This document shows positions 26,894-35,661 of a stretch of DNA of 42,718 nucleotides, one piece after another. The stretch is taken from positions 1 through 42,718 of the forward strand of contig CAILJH010000226.1 of the NCBI GenBank assembly GCA_903834475.1, read 5' to 3'. Under the pieces are notes generated by a model. It made no database searches, had not been told where the DNA came from, and saw only the letters and a program-made list of their open reading frames with translations. Position 1 is the stretch's first letter, and each line of letters begins with the position of its first letter. The translations under genes and the position numbers were made by a program. This DNA is from an uncultured Prolixibacteraceae bacterium. Lineage in GTDB: Bacteria > Bacteroidota > Bacteroidia > Bacteroidales > Prolixibacteraceae.

Positions 26894-27877
26894 TTAATGA
26901 TCCCGGGTCATGATCATTGCGGCTAATTGAAGCAATTCATTCTTTGCTTCTCCGGGAAGTTCAATCTCTTCCAAAAGATTTAATGCCGATTTATAATATT
27001 CATTCACATACCCTTCAGTTATCATTCTGATATTTAATTTTTTATAGATCTCTGTTATAGCTTGTATCTTTTCTGTCTCATCAAATTCACTTTTAGTCAT
27101 CCAATCCTGAATGGTAATTTTTAATCCGGGATCGGACAATTCAAGTGCCTTTAACAAGAGAAATGTCTTTTTATTGGACACAATATCGCCTCCGACTTTT
27201 TTTCCGAACTTGTCCGGATTGGCAAAAACATCAAGCAAATCGTCCTGAATCTGAAAGGCGATTCCAAGGTTTAATCCAAAAGCATATAGCAAATCTGAAG
27301 ATTTCTCAGAAGCCCCTACTGCCATAGCACCAAGTTTTAAGCTGCATGCAAGCAAAACCGCAGTCTTCAGACGGATCATATTCATGTATTGAGGAATCGA
27401 AACATCCAATGTCGATTCGAAATCCATATCGAGTTGCTGACCTTCACAAACTTCGAGAGCAGTTTGTGAAAATAGCCGGATCATTCCGGTATGATCTGAA
27501 GAATCGCATCTCAGCAAATAGTTGTATGCCATAATTGACATGGCATCGCCCGATAAAATGGCAATATTCTGATTGTATTTTTTGTAGACCGATAATGAAT
27601 TCCGCCTAAGTTCGGCCCCATCCATGATATCGTCGTGCAAAAGTGTGAAATTATGGAAAACCTCAATAGCCAGAGCTGCCGGCAAAGCATTTTCAATCGA
27701 ATCGCTGAATAAGTTTCCAGCCAGAAGTACCATTACAGGGCGCAACCTTTTCCCACCCATGGATAAGGCGTAACTAATTGGTTCGTAAAGATTTTTGGGT
27801 TCTGTTTCGTTTAATTGACTGATTTCTTTGGAAATTTCTTCAGAGATGATTGATTGCAGCTTCTTTATTGTATACAT
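26894..27877 (-). CDS. Trans-polyprenyl diphosphate synthase
   Basis: This 327-residue isoprenyl synthase condenses isopentenyl diphosphate onto allylic diphosphates. The first Asp-rich motif HDDIMD is at 81-86 (DDxxD, without the two-residue insertion of bacterial FPP synthases). The second, DDLLD, is at 212-216. GGKRLRP (41-47) binds diphosphate. Phe77 sits five residues before the first Asp, a position that limits chain length, so a C15-C20 product is more likely than a long chain. This is inference, and quinone side-chain synthesis is not excluded. It lies 84 bases upstream of atpD on the same strand. Confidence 0.9.
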   Translation of the reverse strand: MYTIKKLQSIISEEISKEISQLNETEPKNLYEPISYALSMGGKRLRPVMVLLAGNLFSDSIENALPAALAIEVFHNFTLLHDDIMDGAELRRNSLSVYKKYNQNIAILSGDAMSIMAYNYLLRCDSSDHTGMIRLFSQTALEVCEGQQLDMDFESTLDVSIPQYMNMIRLKTAVLLACSLKLGAMAVGASEKSSDLLYAFGLNLGIAFQIQDDLLDVFANPDKFGKKVGGDIVSNKKTFLLLKALELSDPGLKITIQDWMTKSEFDETEKIQAITEIYKKLNIRMITEGYVNEYYKSALNLLEEIELPGEAKNELLQLAAMIMTRDH

Positions 27878-27935
27878 AGTTTTCGTAAATCTTGCAAAGG
27901 AACTTCGACCTTTTAGAAATTCCCCGAAGTAAAAA

Positions 27936-28688
27936 TTAGATCCGGTTATACAGTAAGCGATTCAATAACTCGTCTTTAAATTTTGGTGAAACAGGTAATT
28001 GAGTTTTATCCATCATTTCAACCAATCCTCCATCAGTCTTCAGGTAACGGTTAACATTTTTCAAACTGATAAGATGTGAGCGGTGTATCCTGAAAAAACC
28101 ATGGTTTACCAATAAGTTGTCAAAGTCAAGCAGTGTGCGGCTAATCAGTGTCGAAGTACCATTTCTGAAAAATATCCGTGAATAGTTTCTTTCACCTTCG
28201 CACCGTATGATATCATTAACTTTAACAATTGTATAACCATTGATTTCGGGCAGTGCAATGGTGGCATCTTCAGCTTCACCGCGGGTTAAATTCTTTTTCA
28301 GCACTTCAATCCTATCGGTTTCCTTCAGTACAGGTACCTCACTGATCCGTCCCATCAACAGCCTGACGTTCTCGATCAGAACAGGTTTTACAATGTAATC
28401 GAACGCAGAATATCTGAATGCAGTGATGGCATAATCGCTATAGGACGTAGTAAAAACCAATTTAAAATTAATTCCGGGAAGTTGCTCTAAAAGGCTAAAT
28501 CCTGTTCCGTCAGGCATTTCAATATCCAGAAAAACCAGATCAGGGTCTACTTCATTAATCAATGATAATCCGGAAGCAACAGAGTCGGCCTCTCCCAAAA
28601 CTTCAATTTCTTTGAAATTTTGTTCAAGGATGCGTCTAAGTCCCCGTCTGGCCAATTGATCGTCATCAATAATTACGGTATGATACAT
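27936..28688 (-). CDS. LytTR-family response regulator
   Basis: This 250-residue regulator has an N-terminal receiver domain (~1-115) with acidic pocket IIDDDQ, phosphoacceptor Asp55 in LVFLDIEMP, Thr/Ser in VFTTSYSDYAI and Lys in FDYIVKPV. The C-terminal LytTR DNA-binding domain (~150-245) shows IVKVNDIIRCEGERNYSRIFF and FFRIHRSHLISLKNVNRYL. Such regulators respond to membrane histidine kinases of the LytS/His_kinase type. No kinase is adjacent in the window, so the partner and target genes are unknown. Confidence 0.93.
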   Translation of the reverse strand: MYHTVIIDDDQLARRGLRRILEQNFKEIEVLGEADSVASGLSLINEVDPDLVFLDIEMPDGTGFSLLEQLPGINFKLVFTTSYSDYAITAFRYSAFDYIVKPVLIENVRLLMGRISEVPVLKETDRIEVLKKNLTRGEAEDATIALPEINGYTIVKVNDIIRCEGERNYSRIFFRNGTSTLISRTLLDFDNLLVNHGFFRIHRSHLISLKNVNRYLKTDGGLVEMMDKTQLPVSPKFKDELLNRLLYNRI

Positions 28689-28828
28689 CTGCTATTTCTT
28701 CTGATAATAAGGGATAAAAATAATATAAATGATCGAACTATTAGGTAATGCGAACTAAAAATAATGATGAATTGTAGAATACTTAGGATTTCTTTTGCAC
28801 AAAACATGCGGTTCATTGTTTATATGAA

Positions 28829-28836
28829 TAATTTTG
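28829..28836 (+). promoter_or_regulatory. -7 promoter element of tsaB
   Basis: TAATTTTG matches TAnnTTTG, 18 bases before the chosen ATG at 28855. No -33 TTTG is at the usual distance. The element argues against the in-frame TTG at 28834 as the start. Confidence 0.5.
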
Positions 28837-28854
28837 TATTTAAATCAATCCGAA

Positions 28855-29565
28855 ATGGCAGTCATTCTTATTCTTGAAACTTCTACCGATGTTTGCAGCG
28901 TTGCCCTCATGAGAGACGGTCACATCATTGACATAATAGAGTCAAAAGACGGACAGAACCATGCACGGCTCGTTACTGTTTTTGCTGATAGCCTGATGGA
29001 AAGGAACAACATTAAACCAATCGATCTGGTTGCCGTGGCTGTGAGCAAAGGACCTGGCTCCTATACCGGACTTCGGATTGGGATTTCAACAGCAAAAGGT
29101 ATTTGCTATGCAAGTAGCATTCCCTTGATTGCCATCGGAACGCTTGAAGCCATGAGCGATCATGTGATGTCTAACCTTGAAAAATACGCTATTTCTGAAG
29201 AAAAGCCCAGCTTGTACTGTCCTATGATTGATGCCCGCCGGATGGAAGTGTATACCATGCTGCTTGATGAAAACGGAAATGTTCTGAAATCTGTGACTGC
29301 GGAAATTATAGACGAATCTTTTTTCTCCGCTCAATCAGAGGAAAAACAGCTTGTTGTTTTTGGAAACGGATCAGCAAAGTGCATTCCGATTATAAAGTCA
29401 ACCAATGTCATTTTTGTTGATGGCATTGAAGCTTCAGCTCAGCATATGAAAAAATTGGTTTGGCAGGCATATATCAATAGACGATTTGAAAACGTTGCTT
29501 ATTTTGAACCATTTTATCTGAAAGATTTTGTGGCCACTGTATCGAAAAAAAATATGTTGGGATGA
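28855..29565 (+). CDS. tsaB: tRNA threonylcarbamoyladenosine (t6A) protein TsaB
   Basis: TsaB is the non-catalytic ASKHA-fold partner of TsaD in making the universal t6A37 modification of ANN-decoding tRNAs. The 236-residue protein starts at ATG 28855 (MAVILILETSTDVCSVAL). Other signatures are GQNHARL, AVSKGPGSYTGLRIGISTAKGI and PMIDARRMEVYT. The length fits. An upstream in-frame TTG (28834) is part of the -7 promoter element and is rejected. The stop overlaps the next start by four bases (ATGA at 29562-29565), indicating coupled translation. Confidence 0.95.
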   Translation: MAVILILETSTDVCSVALMRDGHIIDIIESKDGQNHARLVTVFADSLMERNNIKPIDLVAVAVSKGPGSYTGLRIGISTAKGICYASSIPLIAIGTLEAMSDHVMSNLEKYAISEEKPSLYCPMIDARRMEVYTMLLDENGNVLKSVTAEIIDESFFSAQSEEKQLVVFGNGSAKCIPIIKSTNVIFVDGIEASAQHMKKLVWQAYINRRFENVAYFEPFYLKDFVATVSKKNMLG

Positions 29566-30302
29566 GAATATTACTGATCTTTAGCTTTTTGTTTGCGTCT
29601 GCACTGCGCATAAGCGCCGGTCCGATTGAAGAAATGGAATATATTCTCCGGTTTGGATTTCTGAAGGGTGGAAAAGCCAATTTAACTGCAGAGTATGAAA
29701 AGCTAAATAAAAAGCAAACCATCCATTACCATATGAGAGGCCGGACAACGGGTCTGGTGGATCAAATTTACGAGGTAAATGACGTTTTCGAATGTTGGGT
29801 TGATCCTGAAACTTATCTTCCCGTCAAGTCGGTTCGAACTGTTAAAGAACAAAAATACCGGTTTTATGATGAGGTAACTTATGATCATATCAACGATTCT
29901 ATTTTTAGCTTAAAATCTGGTCACCATAAAGTACCTTCCCATGTGAATGATTTGATCAGTGTTTTCTTTTACATCAGGCAGAACAAGTATTTCGAGGCAT
30001 TGCTTGCCGGCGAAACCGTTGAGATTCCAGTTTACCATGGCGACGAATTATTCCTGATGCACCTGAAATATATTGGGATTGAGACCATTGACACTAAGAT
30101 TGGCAGAAAAGAATGTTACGTGGTTTCTCCGAAAGTTCCAAAGGGAAAGCTACTGAAAGGGTCGGACGATCTGAAGATATACATTACCAAGGATGCCAAC
30201 AGACTTCCGATTTATGCCGAATTTGAGTTGATGATCGGAGCGCTCAAATGTGAGCTTAATTCATACAAAATAAATGGCATCACTCAATTGACAAAAGAAT
30301 AA
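29562..30302 (+). CDS. DUF3108-type exported protein
   Basis: A 246-residue protein with a signal peptide (MRILLIFSFLFASALRISAG). The body matches the DUF3108 pattern: YILRFGFLKGGKANLTAEY, VDQIYEVNDVFECWVDPETYLPVKS, and the beta-rich end LKIYITKDANRLPIYAEFEL. It is probably periplasmic with a large beta-barrel-like or LolA-like sheet. The function is unknown. It is translationally coupled to tsaB by a 4-base overlap, although the two products act in different compartments. Confidence 0.82.
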   Translation: MRILLIFSFLFASALRISAGPIEEMEYILRFGFLKGGKANLTAEYEKLNKKQTIHYHMRGRTTGLVDQIYEVNDVFECWVDPETYLPVKSVRTVKEQKYRFYDEVTYDHINDSIFSLKSGHHKVPSHVNDLISVFFYIRQNKYFEALLAGETVEIPVYHGDELFLMHLKYIGIETIDTKIGRKECYVVSPKVPKGKLLKGSDDLKIYITKDANRLPIYAEFELMIGALKCELNSYKINGITQLTKE

Positions 30303-30363
30303 AAGGTTGATTGTGAATTATTTAAAATAATAGACAGAAATTCCTGAATCAGCAATATTTCTT

Positions 30364-30371
30364 TACTTTTG
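30364..30371 (+). promoter_or_regulatory. -7 promoter element of efp
   Basis: TACTTTTG matches TAnnTTTG and lies 32 bases upstream of the efp ATG (30404). No clear -33 box. Confidence 0.6.
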
Positions 30372-30403
30372 CACCCGATTAAAAATCATTATAAAAATCT
30401 TTT

Positions 30404-30973
30404 ATGGCTACTACAACAGATATTAAAAACGGATTGTCGATTGAATACAATGAACAGTTGTTTCAGGTGGTATCTTTCCAGCACGTTAAACCTGGAAAAG
30501 GGCCGGCTTTCGTCCGGACAAAACTTAAAAACTTAAAAACAGGAAGAACGATCGAGAATACATTCAGTTCAGGAGCAAAAATCAATGTAGTCCGGATTGA
30601 ACGTCGTCCTTACCAATATTTATATCAGGATGAGGCAGGATTTAATTTCATGCATTCCGAAACCTTTGAGCAGGTAACTATTTTATCCGATTTGGTTGAT
30701 AATGCTGATCTGATGAAAGAAGGACAAATGGTAGAAATCAATTACCATGTAGACACTGAAACTCCGCTTACCGTTGAAATGCCGGCATTTGTTGAGTTGC
30801 TTGTTTCTTCAACCATCGCCGGCGAAAAGGGAAATACGGCCAGTTCAAATGCATTGAAACCAGCAATTCTTGAGACTAATGCAGAAATCATGGTTCCAAT
30901 GTTTATTAATGAAGGAGATCTTTTGAAGATCGATACTCGCGACCGTTCCTATTACGAACGTGTGAAGAAATAA
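30404..30973 (+). CDS. efp: Translation elongation factor P
   Basis: EF-P (189 residues) binds between the P and E sites and rescues ribosomes stalled on polyproline. It has the three beta-barrel domains: the KOW-like N-domain, middle, and C-terminal OB domain (MVPMFINEGDLLKIDTRDRSYYERVKK). The tip lysine that is modified in other bacteria is Lys32 in VKPGKGPAF. A Pro replaces the Gln seen in E. coli (PGKGQAF). No EpmA/EpmB-like modifying enzyme is in the window. It has its own promoter element and terminator. Confidence 0.96.
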   Translation: MATTTDIKNGLSIEYNEQLFQVVSFQHVKPGKGPAFVRTKLKNLKTGRTIENTFSSGAKINVVRIERRPYQYLYQDEAGFNFMHSETFEQVTILSDLVDNADLMKEGQMVEINYHVDTETPLTVEMPAFVELLVSSTIAGEKGNTASSNALKPAILETNAEIMVPMFINEGDLLKIDTRDRSYYERVKK

Positions 30974-30997
30974 TCCAGATTTGATTCAGAATATCTA

Positions 30998-31027
30998 AAA
31001 GGTCTGCCAGGTGCAGGCCTTTTTTTT
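30998..31027. terminator. Terminator of efp, overlapping the end of the convergent gene
   Basis: AAAGGTCTGC (30998-31007) pairs with GCAGGCCTTT (31013-31022), loop CAGGT, followed by eight T residues to 31027. The T-run touches the stop codon of the minus-strand gene ending at 31026. The A run before the stem allows weak function on the minus strand. Confidence 0.9.
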
Positions 31028-32489
31028 AACCTGTTTTTTCGGGTAACGCTTCGGCCTGAGCTGCTTTTCTTGTTTGGATGTCAATAGTCACAATAATTGC
31101 GATAAATCCCCAAAACGGTACGGATAGTTTGTCAGAATCCAGAAAATTATTCATGGTTCCATGTACAACATAGGTAACCAGGCCAAGCAAAGCACTCATC
31201 ACAATTGTTTTCAAGTACTTATCGCTGGTTCGGGAATAGGTATGAACCGCAGTGTAAAATACCACTGAAACCAATACCAGAAAGCTTATCAGTCCGAGAA
31301 TTCCGGATTCCGCCATGGGACCAAGGTATTCACTGTGTGCATTTCCCCCATCAGCCGAATTGGTGCTTATTATGGTCCGTTCTGCTGTAAGCTGATAACC
31401 TGCATAATTAAACATGTAAGTTCCCGGACCCCAGCCAAAAAAAGGCCGGTCTTTAAACATCCTGATGGCACAACTCCAACGGTTAAGGCGCTCCAGATTG
31501 GACGCATCCGATGAAATATTGGTCATCGAAGAAATATGCTCACCCAGATTCGCCGACGATTCGGTATTGTTCCGTTCCAGATACATCAGGATTTCAGTTT
31601 GAAAAACAAGTATCAACGAAAGGGTAACACAAAAAGCAATAAAAAGTGGTCTGAACTTCAATTTCAGCCGCATAAAAATCCAAACGGCCAATGCAACTGC
31701 CATACTTAGCCATGCAGCCCGTGCATACGAAAGGATAAGTCCGAGCAGAAGAATGCCCAAAACAATCCGGACAAAAGGTTTTACTGCAGACGAATACATT
31801 TTGGTAAATGAAAAGCCAAACAGAAATGGCAGATACATGGCAATGGCAGCGCCGTATGCCGTATGGTCGTTGTAAAACGGATTGGGCACAAAATTGGCGG
31901 CCTGCTTATCCCAAAGTCCATATCCGAGATGCCGGTGAATGGTATAAAAAATAACAATCAGTAACGGTAATGTATAGAGCCAAACATACTTTTCAATATT
32001 CTTCCCTGTTTCGAAAAGTTTGAGTGTTAAAAGATAGAATGCCACGATAAACCAGATACGTGAGAGCAGAAATTTAAATGAAACTATAGGCATCGAACTG
32101 GTAAAACTTGTTATCAGTAACCAAAATAGACTGAAATAGATGATCCATGAGACCGGATGGTTCAAAATTTCCCGATCAAATTTTCCGTTTGCGAAACACT
32201 TCAGAATGAAAATGAGCAATATTCCAAAAAGCAATGGCTCAGTCGGCAAAGACATATTGAATGACAAGCCGGGTATAATTTCGGAAAGTGGCAATGAAAG
32301 CGGAGTAAAAAAAACAACCAGAAACAGAAGGGTATCAAATGCATAAACAGCCAGCATAACAATGAAAAAAAACAACGGCAATACATTGATAACCATTGAC
32401 TTTTTTTCAACAAGAAAAAACACATTCAGCAAAATAAATACTACTGAAATCAAATAAAAAAGGACAATCTTTAGCCTGGCCTGATACAC
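31026..32489 (-). CDS. O-antigen ligase/polymerase-like polytopic membrane protein
   Basis: This 487-residue protein has about 12 predicted transmembrane helices and a large periplasmic loop, as in the Wzy/WaaL (Wzy_C) family. These enzymes polymerise O-antigen or ligate it to lipid A core in the periplasm. The Wzy_C-like segment has FGWGPGTYMF and NAHSEYLGPMAESGILGLISF, a conserved His-containing motif of the family. The start codon is GTG (32487-32489), three bases after the stop of the upstream Wzz-like gene. Ligase and polymerase cannot be told apart from sequence alone. With the Wzz partner, a polymerase is plausible. Confidence 0.82.
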   Translation of the reverse strand: MYQARLKIVLFYLISVVFILLNVFFLVEKKSMVINVLPLFFFIVMLAVYAFDTLLFLVVFFTPLSLPLSEIIPGLSFNMSLPTEPLLFGILLIFILKCFANGKFDREILNHPVSWIIYFSLFWLLITSFTSSMPIVSFKFLLSRIWFIVAFYLLTLKLFETGKNIEKYVWLYTLPLLIVIFYTIHRHLGYGLWDKQAANFVPNPFYNDHTAYGAAIAMYLPFLFGFSFTKMYSSAVKPFVRIVLGILLLGLILSYARAAWLSMAVALAVWIFMRLKLKFRPLFIAFCVTLSLILVFQTEILMYLERNNTESSANLGEHISSMTNISSDASNLERLNRWSCAIRMFKDRPFFGWGPGTYMFNYAGYQLTAERTIISTNSADGGNAHSEYLGPMAESGILGLISFLVLVSVVFYTAVHTYSRTSDKYLKTIVMSALLGLVTYVVHGTMNNFLDSDKLSVPFWGFIAIIVTIDIQTRKAAQAEALPEKTG

Positions 32490-32492
32490 TTA

Positions 32493-33446
32493 TTAACTAT
32501 TTTTCTTGTTATCAAGAAACAAAATCACCAAAAAGGCAGCAAAAAGCGCAGCCAAAGTGGATATAAAGATAATCAGCGACCGAATCGGATACGACTTTTT
32601 ATCGGCTGGAATTGGGTTTTGAACCCTTTGTCCGTAAATAATTGTCTTATTTGAACCGCTGACAGCCTCATCATATATCTTTTTTAGAGCTTCAAGTTGA
32701 GTTGTCATCATGATTTGCCTTTTATTCAAGATGTCAAATTCACCACCGTTTTCAGTGAGATTTTTCATCCAGAGTTCAATTTTTTTGCCTTCGGCTGTAT
32801 GCTCTTTTTGTTTTACCAGAATATCAACCATTCCCTTGGTAATTTCTTTTGTCTGCAACCCGTAATCAAGGATTTTATATTCTTTCCGCATAAAATCCAT
32901 TTTTATTCTTACCGAATCAATCTGATGTTCAATTAAATCCATTTCCTTTTTCGCGACATTTGCGGCTTCCACATATTTAATGCGGTGCATGGTCAGAATC
33001 TTTGAATCCACAAAGGCAATGATCGAATCGCACATAGCAGCAGCTTGCTTAGGATCTGTATCCAACACAGAGATTTCAATCGTTTCATATTCAGTTTTCT
33101 TAAACGAAACATTTTCATTGAACTCACTCATTATGTACGACAGATACAATGGATCCGTTTTGTCGATTTTGTACTCTTTACTTAAATCGAACGCATCAAT
33201 CACCCGGAACTTTATATCCTGAGAACTGATAATCTCGAGCAATTGCTCACTTTCTGATTCGTCGCTGAAAACATAAATATTTTTACTTGGGTAAATCCGG
33301 GCCGTCGATTTATACTTCGGCTTAATAAAAATGGACGATGAGAAAAAAGCTGAAAAAACGATGGCAAGAATGCCAACAACAATCAAATGTTTCTTCCATT
33401 TCCAGAGCGTATCCAGAAGATTTTGATTATCAAAAAAGTTTGTCAT
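32493..33446 (-). CDS. Wzz-type polysaccharide chain-length determinant
   Basis: This 317-residue inner-membrane protein has the polysaccharide co-polymerase layout: a transmembrane helix at ~20-40 (KHLIVVGILAIVFSAFFSSS), a periplasmic helical coiled domain with many charged residues (~45-285), and a second helix near the C-terminus (~290-310, LIIFISTLAALFAAFLVILFL). A Pro-rich PIPADKKSYPIRS precedes TM2, as in the family. No cytoplasmic tyrosine kinase domain is present. It is next to the O-antigen ligase/polymerase-like gene (3-base gap), which supports a shared role in setting surface-polysaccharide length. Confidence 0.85.
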   Translation of the reverse strand: MTNFFDNQNLLDTLWKWKKHLIVVGILAIVFSAFFSSSIFIKPKYKSTARIYPSKNIYVFSDESESEQLLEIISSQDIKFRVIDAFDLSKEYKIDKTDPLYLSYIMSEFNENVSFKKTEYETIEISVLDTDPKQAAAMCDSIIAFVDSKILTMHRIKYVEAANVAKKEMDLIEHQIDSVRIKMDFMRKEYKILDYGLQTKEITKGMVDILVKQKEHTAEGKKIELWMKNLTENGGEFDILNKRQIMMTTQLEALKKIYDEAVSGSNKTIIYGQRVQNPIPADKKSYPIRSLIIFISTLAALFAAFLVILFLDNKKNS

Positions 33447-33524
33447 AGAATATTCTTTTGGTCGAAAAATTAACGAAGCATATCAGTATTTAGTATGGTG
33501 TGATCCTGAAAGTTATTCCGAATT

Positions 33525-34817
33525 TTATTCACAGATCAGCAGAAAATAGTTTTTCTTTCCTTTTTGAATCAGAAGATATTTAGTCCCAATTAAAGAATTT
33601 TGATAGATAATTCCTTCGGCATCAGTCACTTTCTCTTTATTTATGCTTAATCCATTGCCCTGAACAGTACGTCGGAGCTCTCCTTTTGAAGGAAATACCA
33701 TTGCTTTTTCAGCCAAGAGATCGACCACTTTAATTCCGGCTTCAAGTTCTTTCCTGGAAATTTTAAACTGAGGAACCCCTTCGAAAACAGAAAGGAAAGT
33801 GTCTTCGTCCAGTTTATTGAGAAGTTCGGCAGTTCCCTGACCGAAAAGAATTTGCGAAGCCTCAACCGCCAAATCGTAATCTTCGCGCGAATGAACCATA
33901 ACGGTTACTTCTTCGGCAAGCCGTTTTTGTAGCAAACGCAAATGCGGTGCTTCGGCATGCTGAGCAACCAACTCCGCAATTTGATCTTTCGAAAGCAGCG
34001 TAAATATTTTAATGTATTTTTCGCCGTCTTCATCCGAAGTATTAATCCAGAACTGATAGAATTTATAAGGTGAAGTTAATTTCGGATCGAGCCAGACATT
34101 ACCTGATTCGGTTTTGCCGAATTTGGTGCCATCGGCTTTTTTAATCAACGGACAAGTCAGTGCAAAAGCTTCTCCTCCGGTTTTCCGGCGGATCAACTCA
34201 GTTCCGGTGGTGATGTTTCCCCACTGATCGGAACCACCCATTTGCAGTTTGGTATTTCTGGTCTCATATAAATGCAGAAAATCTGTCCCCTGAACCAACT
34301 GATAGGTAAATTCGGTGAATGACATACCGGATCCGCTGTCGGAATCGAGCCGTTTTTTGACTGAATCTTTCGACATCATGTAGTTTACCGTGATGTGCTT
34401 GCCAATATCACGGATAAAATCCAAAAAGGTGAAGTCTTTCATCCAGTCGTAATTATTGACCATTTCGGCTGCATTCGGTGCATCCGATTCGAAATCAAGA
34501 AATTTAGCCAGCTGTATTTTAAGGCATTCCTGGTTGTAGCGCAAAGTAGTTTCATCCAGAAGATTCCGTTCCTGCGATTTCCCCGATGGATCGCCAATCA
34601 TTCCGGTGGCTCCGCCAACCAAAGCAATGGGTTTGTGGCCTGCAATCTGAAAATGCCTGAGCATCATCACGCCGACCAAATGCCCAATATGCAATGAATT
34701 GGCAGTCGGGTCAATCCCTACATATGCCGAAGTTAATTCTTTATCGAGTTGTTCTTTGGTTCCCGGCATAATGTCGTGGATCATGCCTCTCCACTGTAAT
34801 TCGTCAACAAAATTCAT
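33525..34817 (-). CDS. tyrS: Tyrosyl-tRNA synthetase
   Basis: TyrRS (430 residues) charges tRNA-Tyr. The class I signatures are HIGH (43-46) in [10 protein letters not shown] and KFGKT (232-236), the bacterial TyrRS form of KMSKS. The tyrosine-pocket block is [13 protein letters not shown]. The C-terminal S4 RNA-binding domain ([22 protein letters not shown]) is intact. Gene length is normal. No T-box-like leader was seen upstream. Confidence 0.97.
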   Translation of the reverse strand: MNFVDELQWRGMIHDIMPGTKEQLDKELTSAYVGIDPTANSLHIGHLVGVMMLRHFQIAGHKPIALVGGATGMIGDPSGKSQERNLLDETTLRYNQECLKIQLAKFLDFESDAPNAAEMVNNYDWMKDFTFLDFIRDIGKHITVNYMMSKDSVKKRLDSDSGSGMSFTEFTYQLVQGTDFLHLYETRNTKLQMGGSDQWGNITTGTELIRRKTGGEAFALTCPLIKKADGTKFGKTESGNVWLDPKLTSPYKFYQFWINTSDEDGEKYIKIFTLLSKDQIAELVAQHAEAPHLRLLQKRLAEEVTVMVHSREDYDLAVEASQILFGQGTAELLNKLDEDTFLSVFEGVPQFKISRKELEAGIKVVDLLAEKAMVFPSKGELRRTVQGNGLSINKEKVTDAEGIIYQNSLIGTKYLLIQKGKKNYFLLICE

Positions 34818-34947
34818 TCTTATTTTCTGAATTAATTACAATTTTTTCTATCCGAAGCCTCTTGGTCCAGCCGGAAAAATTCGCCCAAAGATATAAAATC
34901 AATAGTTTTACGTGGAAAATCTGTGGAGAAAATGACGAAAGGAAATT

Positions 34948-35496
34948 TCAGGTTGATTTTACCGGAGTATTTTTATCGATACTTTTTTCTTCAGGCTTTG
35001 GTTTGCCATCCATGTCCCAGAGTTTGATAAAAGGGAATAAAGTCGGAACCAACTGTTTCATCGGGATATAAATTTTCGATTCAGCTTTTTGATCTGCCGG
35101 GAGCAGATGAACATTTTCGTCAACACTTTCTATTAGTAAAAGGAAAATGCTCAGAATCACTGCAGTTTTCAATACTCCGAAAATAATTCCGGCCAGGCGG
35201 TTCAAAAAACCAAGTGCAACAGCTTTTACGGCATTATCGAGTATCTTACCAAGCACGAAGATTACAATAACAATGGCAATGAAGGTAATTACAAAAGCAA
35301 TGATGTTCAGGTGTTCGGAATGAAACCCGGTATTCCTGGTAATAAATCCGGCTGTCCAGTCTGAGAATTTGATTGCCCCCCAAATACCCAGTATCAATGC
35401 AGCAAGCGAAGCAAGTTCAACAATAAAGCCTTTTCGGAATCCCTGAATTGCAGCAATAATCAGGATTAAACCAAGGACAAGGTCAATGTAGTTCAT
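34948..35496 (-). CDS. CvpA-family membrane protein
   Basis: This 182-residue inner-membrane protein has four hydrophobic segments, starting with YIDLVLGLILIIAAIQGFRKGF, then LAALILGIWGAIKF, NIIAFVITFIAIVIVIFVLG and GIIFGVLKTAVILSIFLLL. The pattern and the Gly-x-x-Lys-Gly-hydrophobic start are those of CvpA (colicin V production/envelope homeostasis). The hydrophilic C-terminal tail (KPKPEEKSIDKNTPVKST) is cytosolic or periplasmic. ATG 35496 (MNYIDLV) is preferred over an upstream in-frame TTG at 35514. Its molecular role is poorly defined. Confidence 0.9.
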   Translation of the reverse strand: MNYIDLVLGLILIIAAIQGFRKGFIVELASLAALILGIWGAIKFSDWTAGFITRNTGFHSEHLNIIAFVITFIAIVIVIFVLGKILDNAVKAVALGFLNRLAGIIFGVLKTAVILSIFLLLIESVDENVHLLPADQKAESKIYIPMKQLVPTLFPFIKLWDMDGKPKPEEKSIDKNTPVKST

Positions 35497-35631
35497 AGGA
35501 TAGATTTTTGACAAATAAAATCGGAAGTAAAAATAAGAAAATATATTTCAGGCATCATTTCCTGAAGGCAGAATACTTATTTAAATATTCCGGCCCCTGA
35601 ATCAACATTAAACATTAGTCAGATTTTTTAA

Positions 35632-35639
35632 TAAATTTG
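35632..35639 (+). promoter_or_regulatory. -7 promoter element of the GH3-family gene
   Basis: TAAATTTG matches TAnnTTTG, 22 bases before the ATG at 35662. No good -33 partner. Confidence 0.5.
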
Positions 35640-35661
35640 ACCCTCCTGAAAATGTCACTGC

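Noticed and set aside
28834-28854. TTG start of tsaB
   Set aside because: It overlaps the TAATTTTG promoter element, and the family N-terminus starts at ATG 28855.
34818-34947. T-box or other aminoacyl-tRNA-responsive leader for tyrS
   Set aside because: The 130-base gap shows no specifier stem, T-box sequence or terminator hairpin.
35497-35514. TTG start of the CvpA gene
   Set aside because: It adds only six residues that do not match the family. ATG 35496 begins the first membrane helix directly.
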